Origin: Desulfobacula sp.
GTDB lineage: Bacteria; Desulfobacterota; Desulfobacteria; Desulfobacterales; Desulfobacteraceae
DNA: 43,056 nt
Assembly: GCA_021647625.1 (NCBI GenBank)
Contig: JAKIUJ010000010.1
Coordinates: forward strand, 1-43,056
Reading direction: 5' to 3'
Below are positions 6,729-15,115 of this stretch, in pieces. The notes beneath the pieces are model-generated. The model was not told the origin of the DNA. It searched no databases and was given only the letters and a program-made list of their open reading frames with translations. Numbering within the stretch: the stretch's first letter is position 1; every line of letters begins with the position of its first letter. The translations under genes were made by a program, and so were the position numbers.

Positions 6729-7977
6729 AAGTTAACACCCCATTCTGGACCAGAATACTCCCATCCACCATGACAAAACTTACATCCGATGCCTTGGCCG
6801 AATAGACCAGAGTGGAATAGGGATCATACATCGGTGTAACATGGGGCTTATCCAAATCGACCAATATAACATCCGCCCTCTTCCCCTTTTCTATGGTGCC
6901 TGTAATCTTAGACAAACCAATGGCTTTTGCTCCTTCAATTGTAGCCATTTTCAGTGTTGTTCGAGCATCCATGACGCAGGGATCCAGAAGTGCGATTTTA
7001 TGAAGCTTTGCTGCCGTATCCATTTCAGCCATCAGGTCATGGTCGTTATTGGAGGCGCACCCATCCGTACCCAACCCCACAGGGATACCTTTTTCCATCA
7101 TCTTGGGCACAGGCGCTATACCCGACGCAAGCTTCATGTTGGACTCCGGGCAATGTGCAATGGCAGCACCAGTTTTTTGTATGATTCTTAAATCCTCATC
7201 ATCTACCCATATCGAATGAACCATCAGCGTATTTCGATCCAGCACTCCTATGTCATCTAAATATTGCACAATAGATTTTTTACCAAGCTCCCGGATCATA
7301 TTCACTTCATTTTGAGTTTCCGCCACATGAATCTGAAACAAGACGTCCAATTCATTAGCCGCTTTTTTAGCTGCAATTAATGTCTTTTTTGAACAGGTAT
7401 AAGGAGAATGACAGAAAATTGAAGGAAAAAGCCTTGGAAAGCCTTTTTGAAAACATTTAACAAAATCAATGGCAAAATCGACATTCTGTTTGGGATTTGG
7501 AACCCCCGGGGCCGGAAAATCAATAACACCCTGTCCCACCACCGCCCGAATACCGGAATCAACCACCGCCTTTGCAACATTTTCTTCATGAAAATAACCA
7601 TCACAACAGCTCGTTGTTCCCGAAAGTAACATTTCCTTGCACGAATGAAGGCTCCATTTTTCAACCGATTCAGGATTGATATGCTGGGCTTCAGCAGGAT
7701 AAATATGCTCATTAAGCCAGACATCCAATGGCAAATCATCTGCCAGGCCCCGAAACATGGACATGGGCATATGCGTATGACAATTCACCAGACCCGGCAT
7801 GATAATTTTATTTTCCGCATTAATTTTAACCTTAACATCTGCATTTTCAAACTCTTTGGATTGACCGACAGCCTCAATTGCACCATTTCTAACAAGAACA
7901 GCGCCTTTTTCGATGATGGGCAAATCATCTGTCATGGGCAATAAAAGTCCGTTATCGATCATATAGTCATATTCCAT
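6721..7977 (-). CDS. Amidohydrolase of the S-adenosylhomocysteine/methylthioadenosine deaminase type, C-terminus cut by a repeat
   Basis: 418 residues from the ATG at 7977, which has GGAAG 5 bases upstream. The longer frame to 8052 has no ribosome binding site. Metal ligands of the cytosine/adenosine deaminase superfamily are visible: PGLVNCHTHMP (HxH), FQIHVAETQNE (H and E), MVHSIWVDDED, AHCPESNMKLASG and GLGTDGCASNN (Asp). These fit the MtaD/SAH deaminase group, which converts the adenine of SAH or MTA to hypoxanthine. The end MVDGSILVQNGVLTCV stops abruptly, where relatives have a further helix of some 15-25 residues. The stop TGA lies in the terminal repeat of element 2b. It is divergent from the flavoprotein gene. 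Confidence 0.8.
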   Translation of the reverse strand: MEYDYMIDNGLLLPMTDDLPIIEKGAVLVRNGAIEAVGQSKEFENADVKVKINAENKIIMPGLVNCHTHMPMSMFRGLADDLPLDVWLNEHIYPAEAQHINPESVEKWSLHSCKEMLLSGTTSCCDGYFHEENVAKAVVDSGIRAVVGQGVIDFPAPGVPNPKQNVDFAIDFVKCFQKGFPRLFPSIFCHSPYTCSKKTLIAAKKAANELDVLFQIHVAETQNEVNMIRELGKKSIVQYLDDIGVLDRNTLMVHSIWVDDEDLRIIQKTGAAIAHCPESNMKLASGIAPVPKMMEKGIPVGLGTDGCASNNDHDLMAEMDTAAKLHKIALLDPCVMDARTTLKMATIEGAKAIGLSKITGTIEKGKRADVILVDLDKPHVTPMYDPYSTLVYSAKASDVSFVMVDGSILVQNGVLTCV

Positions 7978-8120
7978 ACTATCTTCCTTTTTCTTTATAT
8001 GGGCTGTGATCCCACAGGTATCGTTTACCTTACAAATGATATAAATGGACAATAGTTTATTTATTATGTTATTTTAATTTATTCCATTTCACGAACTTTT
8101 TTACAAGGAGATGATATAAG

Positions 8121-9224
8121 ATGGCCGCAACTTACGATTTAGTTATCATCGGCTCAGGCCCCGGGGGGATTGCCGCAGGGCTTCTGGCCAAACAACAGGG
8201 CAGGCCTTTTATTATATTAGAAAAAGGCGGCCACGCCATGCAGGGCATTATTGATACCTATCCTAAAGGGAAAAAAGTTTACCCCACCATACCCAAGCGC
8301 TATCCGGATCCTTTTCCGGTTTTGGACATTAAACCGCCGGATGAAAAAATTCCTGTGGAAGCCTATGTTGACCAGGCAAATACCGTTATTAAAGAAAACG
8401 ACCTGGCTGTTCATTATAATGAAGAGTTCAAACAGATAGAGGGACAGTTTCCGGATTATATTGTAAAAACCGATAAAGGATCTTATCTGACAAAAAATAT
8501 TATCCTTGGTTTTGGCAGCAACATTCCCAATGATCTTGGTATTTACGGGGAGGCTAAAACCGTTGCCAGAAATATTGAAAATGGTGAGGATTATATTGGT
8601 ATTAATGTCCTGGTTATTGGCGGCGGGAATGCCGCAGCCGATGTGGTCTGCTCTCTATCCAAAATCAAACGTGAAGCCAAAGACCATGACACCTCGGTCT
8701 ATTGGGCACATATAAAAGAAACCTTTGAAATTAACAAAGACACGGCCCGTGACCTGGGAGAAGAAGTTCTTTTGGGCGGCCATATAAAAATTTTGCAAAA
8801 AGCCATCCCAAAAATCGGAGAAGTCGATGCCGACGGGATTGATCGTCTATATATTCATCAAACCACCTCATCTGTCATGGGAAATGATCTGTATCTGTAC
8901 CAGGGAATGAGTTTTCCTATGAAAAATGTCATCGCCTGCATCGGAACCCATGGGCCTTCTGCTATTTTTGATGCCCTAAACTTACAGCAAATCACCTGTA
9001 CCGGTGCCATTTGCAAAATTGCAAAAGAGGGTGAGCGACTGTTAATGCTGTCGGACAACCTTGAAACCAGTCGTCCGGGAATTTATGCCATTGGCGGCGC
9101 AATAAGCCCATCTTACATGGAGATCGGTTCTGACGGGATTATCAAAGAAAAAAAACATTCCAACCTTATTTATACGGCTGTCCTGGATGCCCAGACTGCC
9201 ATGAATAAAATTGTAAAAGAATAA
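8121..9224 (+). CDS. FAD/NAD(P)-dependent oxidoreductase, thioredoxin-reductase-like without CxxC
   Basis: 367 residues; AAGGAG lies 10-12 bases before the ATG. Residues 6-20 (DLVIIGSGPGGIAAG) are the FAD dinucleotide fold, VLVIGGGNAAADV (about residue 163) is the NAD(P) fold, and RPGIYAIGGAISPS near the C-terminus corresponds to the second FAD motif. No CxxC redox pair is present, so it is not a classical thioredoxin reductase. The layout resembles the YpdA-like or ferredoxin-NADP reductase-like branch. It precedes the ArsR-permease pair in the same direction, but a promoter separates them. Substrate unknown. Confidence 0.75.
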   Translation: MAATYDLVIIGSGPGGIAAGLLAKQQGRPFIILEKGGHAMQGIIDTYPKGKKVYPTIPKRYPDPFPVLDIKPPDEKIPVEAYVDQANTVIKENDLAVHYNEEFKQIEGQFPDYIVKTDKGSYLTKNIILGFGSNIPNDLGIYGEAKTVARNIENGEDYIGINVLVIGGGNAAADVVCSLSKIKREAKDHDTSVYWAHIKETFEINKDTARDLGEEVLLGGHIKILQKAIPKIGEVDADGIDRLYIHQTTSSVMGNDLYLYQGMSFPMKNVIACIGTHGPSAIFDALNLQQITCTGAICKIAKEGERLLMLSDNLETSRPGIYAIGGAISPSYMEIGSDGIIKEKKHSNLIYTAVLDAQTAMNKIVKE

Positions 9225-9238
9225 GTTTCCTTTTTTTG

Positions 9239-9286
9239 TTGACTTTGCCATCCATTCATTCTAACATATGAGCAATTGTTCATATG
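9239..9286 (+). promoter_or_regulatory. ArsR/SmtB promoter and operator
   Basis: TTGACT (9239-9244), 17-base spacer, TAACAT (9262-9267). An inverted repeat spans 9265-9286: arms CATATGAGCAA and TTGTTCATATG, one mismatch. It lies over the -10 and the start of transcription and has the TGA/TCA-centred form of SmtB/ZiaR-type operators, so it is likely the binding site of the repressor encoded just downstream. Confidence 0.75.
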
Positions 9287-9298
9287 AAGAGGTGATAG

Positions 9299-9643
9299 AT
9301 GGATATTTGCGTAGAAAAATGCATTAATGAAAAAAAAGTATTAGAAACAATCAAAACGATTCCTCAGCCAGAAATTATCAGTTCAATGGCGGATATTTTC
9401 AAAGCATTGAGTGATCCCACACGGCTCAAAATTGTCCTGGCACTTTTAAAGCAGGAACATTGTGTCTGTGACATTGCAGTCATTTGCAACCAGACAGATT
9501 CAGCCACATCCCACCAGCTCCGGATTTTGAGAACACAAAAAATTGTAAGAAACAGACGGGATGGAAAAATCATGTATTACACCATTGATGACGATCACGT
9601 TGCCGCATTAATCAACATGAGTCTTACCCACGTCCAACATTAA
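9299..9643 (+). CDS. ArsR/SmtB-family metal-responsive repressor
   Basis: 114 residues; GAGGTG lies 5-6 bases before the ATG. The winged helix covers residues 28-100 (SSMADIFKALSDPTRLKIVLAL, TDSATSHQLRILRTQKIVRNRRDGKIMYY). Likely metal ligands: C4 and C8 in the N-terminal arm, C55 and C57 in the HCVCD motif of the DNA-binding helix (the ArsR/CadC alpha-3 position), and H100 plus H111 in the last helix (alpha-5 type). Members of this family leave DNA on binding As, Cd, Pb or Zn. The site upstream suggests autoregulation and control of the permease that starts 23 bases after the stop. Confidence 0.88.
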   Translation: MDICVEKCINEKKVLETIKTIPQPEIISSMADIFKALSDPTRLKIVLALLKQEHCVCDIAVICNQTDSATSHQLRILRTQKIVRNRRDGKIMYYTIDDDHVAALINMSLTHVQH

Positions 9644-9665
9644 ATTATAAAGGAAACACCAAGAC

Positions 9666-10739
9666 ATGACTCTAATATATGAAATTTTGAAAGAATCCTG
9701 GTATATCTATCTGGATGTTGCCATTTACATGCTCTTCGGCTTTTTTGTGGCCGGAATCCTGTATCTCTTTTTTAAAGCAGACAAGATTAAGCAATACCTG
9801 GGCACTGGAAAAGTCAGGCCCGTCATCTTATCCGCCCTGTTCGGCATTCCAATCCCATTGTGTTCCTGCGGTGTGGTGCCTGTTGCCACAGGATTAAAAA
9901 AACAAGGGGCTAACAGCGGCGCGGCGCTTTCATTCATGATCGCAACGCCCGAATCCGGTGTTGATTCCATTGCCATTTCCTGGGCCATGCTCGACCCTAT
10001 CATGACGGTTGTCAGACCGATAGCAGCTTTTATCACCGCAGTTGCAACCGGTATTGCACAAAATTTTTTTGGCACAGAAGACGCTCCCCCCCCCTCTATC
10101 CAAAAGCCCGGTGGTGGCTGAGGGTGTTCAACCGATAGCTGTGCAGACGTACAGCCAGATAATGAAACACTCATTGCCAAGCTAACCCGCGGAATGAAGT
10201 ATGCCTATGGCGAATTGTTGACAGACATTGCCAAACCTTTTGCCGTGGGTATCCTGATTGCCGGCATGATCACCTTTTTTTTTCCCGAAGATCTGACCCT
10301 CTGGGCCAATGATCACCGATTTTTATCCATGCTGGTCATGCTGATTGCCGGAATTCCCATGTATGTATGTGCCACCTCCTCCACCCCTATTGCAGCAGCA
10401 TTGATATTAAAGGGGCTAAATCCCGGCGCCGCTCTGGTTTTCCTACTTGCAGGACCGGCCACCAATGCAGCCACCATCAATATAGTAAAAAATTTATTTA
10501 ATACAAAGGCATTATTTATCTATCTGACCATGATCTCACTGTGTGCCTTGGTTTTTGGGTTTATTGTAGATATGATCTATGATTTATCCGGCATCCAGGC
10601 CAATGCCATTGTTGGACAGGCAGGAGAAATTTTCCCCGAGAGTATTCAATTGATTGCCGCAGCCATACTCACAGGCCTGATTATTTTCAACTGGGTGGCA
10701 AGACTAAAACGATCGCCGGAACACGCTCATTCTCATTGA
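9666..10739 (+). CDS. COG0701-type permease, predicted selenoprotein (Sec-152)
   Basis: Reading the TGA at 10119-10121 as selenocysteine joins two frames in the same phase into one protein of 357 residues, the usual length of ArsP/YraQ-like permeases (COG0701, UPF0718). The first half has the family motif FGIPIPLCSCGVVPVATGL and GAALSFMIATPESG. The second has MYVCATSSTPIAAALI and GAALVFLLAGPATNAATI. The Sec lies in the central loop as GGGUGCSTDSC, where relatives often carry cysteines. No other stop occurs between TGA and the next ATG (10194). A hairpin with SECIS geometry follows (10138-10155). About eight membrane segments are expected. The downstream half alone would lack the first transport motif. 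Controlled by the upstream ArsR repressor. Confidence 0.8.
10119..10176 (+). promoter_or_regulatory. SECIS-like element for the permease Sec codon
   Basis: UGA at 10119-10121. Hairpin GCTGTG (10138-10143) and TACAGC (10150-10155) with loop CAGACG, 23-28 bases after the UGA, the distance of bacterial SECIS apical loops. A lower stem can form between GGGTGTT (10122-10128) and AACACTC further down (G-U pair included). Confidence 0.6.
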
Positions 10740-11321
10740 CTAAATCCGCCCCCTCATGTCCATATCCACGAACCAGAGGGTGGTATCGGCAAAGATATGA
10801 AGCACATCACTGCGCCCCATGGCATTCATCATTAAATGGGAGACAACGGTTGAATCCTTACCCCCGGAAAAAAAAACCATGGTTGTTTTTCCATGATAAG
10901 ATGCTGCGGTTTGACGGATAAAATCCTCAACTTCATATTGCAGATTTTCAATATACCCCTTGTTGGCCTGTCTCAAGGCGGTAAGGCATTTTTCCAACGT
11001 CCGGTTCAAGGGTTTTAATGACTTGCTCTTCTCCAACTTTTTTGCATTGCCATTGGCCGCCGTCAGCTTGGCAATGGGCACGCCCTGGCTAATAGTAAGT
11101 GCAATTTCTGGGTGAGATCCAGATTTCCCCCTCTTTTAAAAGCGGATGGATCTCCGGGTCAATCTGTTTTTTCAGGTATTGAATCTCCGGCCTGAAGACC
11201 GGGACTAAAGTTGCTGAACAAATATCCCTGCCCTTCGATCCACAGGAAAGACAATGGTCTTTTAAAGGGGTACGTGACAGATATCACACCACCAGGTTCT
11301 CTTATTTTTTTTGGGGTTCAT
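10740..11321 (-). pseudogene. PAPS-reductase-family protein, decayed
   Basis: Pieces in three frames add up to the N-terminal half of an archaeal-type PAPS reductase family protein. MNPKKNKRTWWCDICHVPL starts at 11321, with an ATGA overlap to the stop of the upstream gene. Then come KDHCLSCGSKGRDIC (zinc-finger cysteines), VPVFRPEIQYLKKQ and WISPRNCTYY, and finally GVPIAKL to FFSGGKDSTVVSHL (PP-loop ATP pyrophosphatase) and FADTTL. Frame breaks occur after HVPL (near 11265) and after TYY (near 11093). The C-terminal half after FADTTL is missing, and the remnant abuts the permease stop. Non-functional as written. Confidence 0.72.
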
Positions 11322-13050
11322 AACCTGATTTTGCCCCATCTTTTTTTCTTAATATTTAGGGTTGTGGTGGCGTTATTCATAGAGTCAGCCGAGAAAATCC
11401 TGTTTTTTTCTGAAACAGATTCCCTATCTTTAGAAGACGTTTTTGGGTTATGTACATAGGTAATTATATCAGGAGAAATTATTTGAAAATAGTTATCAAT
11501 GGCCTTAAGAATAACAATGAGCAGGCTGTCTCTTATGGAAACGCTGTTAAGTTCAGAAAAGACCCTGTCGATCAGTTTGATTTTTCTGCCATTCTGGGAA
11601 TACCGGACAAAATAATGGGATTTTAGAAAACTTTTCAAAGATTCTTTACTTGTTCTATTTGTAATTTCATTTTTGAGCGATTTCCCGATATGGCTCATTG
11701 CCGCTGTATCAATTTCAACGACCAGTCCTTTTTTATAACGGGACAGGTAAAAATTATAAAACATATTTTTGAATTTAAACAGATAAATGGCACCCTGTTC
11801 ATCCATACTCCGAATAAAAATAAAGGCCATCACAAGCTTATAAGATGTGTTGTTCCGCCCTGTCAGATACCGGACGAATTCTGCCACAGGATTAGATAAA
11901 TGTTCGGTAAGGTCATCAAGCGTTCTTTTCTGCCAGTTTTGCTGCCGGTCGTAAATCCCGTCACCGATACTTTTAAATCTTGTTTCAACCATCAGTGATG
12001 CTGTAATGTTTGTATCGGTAAATTCTCCATCAAGATGCTTGATAATAGCCTGCCTCCGTTGCGGTAGACCTTTTTCATCAATAAATTTTTCGACTGCAGT
12101 CGAAACAGACCGATATTTTTTAAATTTCCATGATTTGAGGCCATAGGTTCCCCGGTTGGAAATTTTGATTTTGGCATAACGTGCGATTGAGGCATGGACA
12201 TTGCGATCTGACAAGTCTTTAAAGTTTATATTTTGTTTACGAACTTTATTGGCAATTTTACTGAAATGCATGGGCTTGCCATGAGCTTCAAGAACATGGC
12301 AGACCACATCTTCAAGCGAATTACTATATTTTCAAGCCATTTATTGTGAGGCATCACAATGTTTTTATGCAGGATCAAATCTCCACTCGTTCGGTCAATC
12401 AAATTTTCAATAAACGCCTTGTAGAAAGTATTAACAGGTTCTTGATTCGGGCAATGGATTTGACAATAATCCTTAAGTTTTAATGATAGAACCTCAATAT
12501 GGTAAGATTCATTTACTGAAAAGTCCAAATTATTAACTCGGTCCAATACCTTATCACAGTAAGGGCAATCACAGTCTGCTGTGATAAGATCACTTATGTC
12601 TTTATTGCCCTCCTCGAATTCCCGCAGGTTAAGCAATTGTCCTAATGCAAGGGGATGCGGAGTAGTCTGCCAATTGAAGTTTTCCTGCAAGACTGAGGGT
12701 AATACCCCTAAATGAACAATACCACCACCACTGACCACGACCCGGTCAATTCTTTCCCAAAAATGTTTCACCCTATCCATGTTAACCCTGTGTTTGAACT
12801 TGCGGACACCTTTATTGAGTATCTGTCTGACTCTCTCTCTTGTGATTCCAAAGGCCTGACCGAGTTCTTCAAGGGTCGGAATCTTTTCAGTTTGAAAACA
12901 GAATTTTTTTTGGAACAATTCCTGGTTTCGTTTCTTTTTCACACAGACAGCAGTGAAACTTGACACCATTTCTTCATAACTGGAATAATCAATAACAATT
13001 GCTTCGTCTTTTTCATTGTAAGGTGAATAACTTCCGGTTAGACATAACAA
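11318..13050 (-). pseudogene. Sigma-70 region-4 / HARE-HTH protein, split by a frameshift
   Basis: Two frames form one protein. The first (13050-12226) carries TLEELGQAFGITRERVRQIL, a sigma-factor region 4.2 helix-turn-helix, then DCDCPYCDKVLDRV. The second (to 11318) begins EDVVCHVLEAHGKPMHFSKIANKVR, a HARE-HTH domain, then RYAKIKISNRGTYGL and a C-terminal region of unknown fold. The switch falls in 12310-12340, where one base would restore HNKWLEN to SLEDVVCHVLEAHG. A better N-terminus (MPSIPEKNKDNLVALRQFVM from 13102) lies in yet another frame. The 3' end overlaps the PAPS reductase remnant by ATGA, so the two were an operon. Whole-gene function unknown. Confidence 0.65.
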
Positions 13051-13657
13051 ACTGCCTTAAGGCAACCAGGTTATCTTTATTCTTTTCTGGTATAGATGGC
13101 ATGTCTTTTTGGATATTAGTCTCTAATGGTACTGTCCATTCTCGGCCCATTATATATTCAACACAAATATTGTAAAAAATGTGTCATTGTCATTACTGTC
13201 GCTCCCAGCGTCATAGGATATGCAATAGTCTCCTGTCAAGAAGAGCTTCTAAACTCTTATCGCATGTTTCAAAATCATTTCACCTGTTTCAACACCCGTA
13301 CCACCCTCGATCTCGACAGGGTCTGTCAATGGTATTTCTTTAATATATAGTGACTTAGCCTGCTCCTCATCCATTGGGAAAAAGAGGGCTCCCGGCTCAC
13401 CATTCAAATGAAAATCGCCATAACAATACTACCCGCACCGAATGCTGCTTGGAAAATTCCCAGATTTTTTGCCCCTTGTTCTGAAATGCTAGAAGCGATG
13501 ACCGGCATCATAACCTCTTTTCTTGTAAGAGCGACCATATAATCGTTGTTTGCAGCAGTTGTTCCATTGGGAATCATGCGAATAACGACTTCAACTTGAA
13601 TGCCGGTAAAACGTCCTTATCTTTTCACCTAATAAAAAACAAACCATTGGAGGCACC
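13051..13657. other. Gap with no intact gene
   Basis: No supported gene on either strand. The minus strand has short remnant frames only: one at 13404-13618 (listed separately) and one reading GEPGALFFPMDEEQAKSLYI in another phase. I recognise neither. The right end is the leader of selD. Confidence 0.5.
13404..13618 (-). pseudogene. Unrecognised gene remnant
   Basis: A minus-strand frame without a start reads ...IQVEVVIRMIPNGTTAANND, YMVALTRKEVMMPVIASSIS and a hydrophobic end GIFQAAFGAGSIVMAIFI-stop. Its composition is protein-like and it continues straight up to the selD leader with no start codon context, so it is probably a leftover. I cannot name the family. Confidence 0.3.
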
Positions 13658-14710
13658 TTGAAACTGTTTAAGAAAAAAACCCTCACCGGATTAGCCCGGA
13701 CCTGCGGTTGAGCGGCAAAAATCGGTCCGCAAGTTTTGTCGGACGCTCTGAAAGGGCTTGTCGCCCCTGATGATCCCAATCTTTTGGTTGGATATGACAC
13801 AGCAGATGATGCAGCAGTCTATAAAATCTCCGCTGAGGCTGCCATGATCAACACCATCGATTTTATTACCCCGCCGGTTGATGATCCTTATTGGTTTGGC
13901 CAGATAGCTGCTGCCAATTCCATCTCTGATATTTATTCCATGGGGGGAAAACCATTAACAGCATTGAATGTGGTCATGTTCCCATCTAAAATTCTGGATA
14001 CAGGTATTTTAAGGGATATACTCAAGGGGGGGCACGATAAAGTCACCGAGGCCAGAGCCGTACTTGCCGGTGGTCATTCCGTAGATGATGAAGAACCCAA
14101 ATACGGGTTATGCGTGAATGGCATTGTTCACCCGGAAAAAATCTTGTCAAACGCAAGTTCACAAGCAGGTGATGCACTTGTTTTAACAAAACCCATTGGT
14201 TCCGGCGTCCTGTTTAATGCTGTTCGTTCGGGTAAACTGCCTTTTACTGATCTGGAAAAAGATGTTTTACTTACTGTTGCTGCATTAAATGACAAGGCCA
14301 TGGAATCGGCACTTGAATATGATATTCACGCCTGTACAGATGTCACGGGATTCGGCATTATGGGTCATCTTATGGAGATGGCCATTGGCAGCAGCAACCA
14401 ATTTATTATTGAATATGCAAAACTTCCCTTCTACCCATATGCCGCTGAGATGTATAAAAAAGGAGAAACCACAGGCAGCAACAAAGCCAATCAAACCATG
14501 GTTCATGCCAACCAGTTTGAAATCCAAACCTCATTAACCCAGGTTGAACAAAACCTGTTGTACGATCCCCAGACGTCCGGGGGGTTGATTTTCTCATTAC
14601 CAAATGAAACCGCAGACAAATTAGTTTTGGATCTAAAAAACAATGGTGTAACAGATGCTGTAAAAATAGGAAGCGTTTCCAAAGATCTTCCGGGTATTGT
14701 TCTGGTATAA
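13658..14710 (+). CDS. selD: Selenide, water dikinase SelD, itself a predicted selenoprotein (Sec-18)
   Basis: SelD makes selenophosphate from selenide and ATP for Sec-tRNA synthesis. The region after the in-frame TGA is a full SelD: DPNLLVGYDTADDAAVY, IDFITPPVDDPYWFGQIAAA, SISDIYSMGGKPLTALN, VLAGGHSVDDEEPKYGL, DVTGFGIMGHL and DPQTSGGL. Upstream in the same frame the sequence reads LARTCG-TGA-AAKIGPQVL. This places Sec (13709-13711) at the catalytic Cys17 position of E. coli SelD, with the essential lysine three residues on. The start is the TTG at 13658 with GGAGG four bases upstream, giving 350 residues with Sec at 18. A shorter frame starting at 13736 would lack the catalytic residue. Confidence 0.88.
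13709..13744 (+). promoter_or_regulatory. SECIS-like element for selD
   Basis: UGA at 13709-13711. Hairpin GTCCG (13725-13729) with CGGAC (13740-13744), and inner pairs CAA/TTG around a GTT tip. The tip is 22-24 bases after the UGA, the same distance as in the permease gene. Confidence 0.6.
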
Positions 14711-14754
14711 GTCTTTTGAAAATAACCCAAACAGTCCTCGCCTCCCATCAGGCT

Positions 14755-14839
14755 CACTCAAAAATAACTTTACATTTTGAGACCCGGTTCACTCTGCCCG
14801 ACTGTGTTGTGAAAACACGACATATCTCGATATGCCTTA
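14755..14839 (+). repeat. Family-4 repeat, copy 4b
   Basis: About 85 bp matching 4965-5049 in inverted orientation. It contains the hairpin CTCAAAA...TTTTGAG, then GTTGTGAAAA and GATATGCCTTA. Lies 45 bases after selD. Confidence 0.75.
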
Positions 14840-14863
14840 AGAACGGGAATTAAATAAGAGGGG

Positions 14864-15008
14864 CAGGGTAAACGCATTTAAACTTGGCATGAATTTTAAT
14901 TCTTTGTTTTGCAGGTACTTATACAAAACGATAATTCCATTTGCGTTTACCTTCAAACCGTAACTACCTGAAATCATTAATATGGAAAAGTTACATGCGT
15001 TAGCCCTG
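14864..15008 (+). mobile_element. Family-1 MITE, copy 1c (intact)
   Basis: 145 bp, from CAGGGTAAACGCATTTAA to GTTAGCCCTG, flanked by a perfect 10-bp duplication ATAAGAGGGG (14854-14863 and 15009-15018). Nearly identical in sequence to copy 1a without its nested insert. It lies in the leader of the hybrid kinase gene. Confidence 0.93.
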
Positions 15009-15115
15009 ATAAGAGGGGGATACCCCCTTGATAAATTTCAAAAAAAACTGCATAATTGTTTTACATTGTATTAAACGATTGATTTTCAAACCCTTTATAT
15101 GAACACTCAATTTAT

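Noticed and set aside
10085-10094. Run of nine C as a frameshift site explaining the split permease
   Set aside because: Both permease halves are in the same phase; only the TGA separates them, so a frameshift is not needed.
9725-10180. 151-codon minus-strand frame
   Set aside because: Shadow of the permease gene.
10194-10739. Second permease half as an independent gene
   Set aside because: The frame is open back to the TGA, there is no ribosome binding site before the ATG at 10194, and the conserved first half is required by the family.
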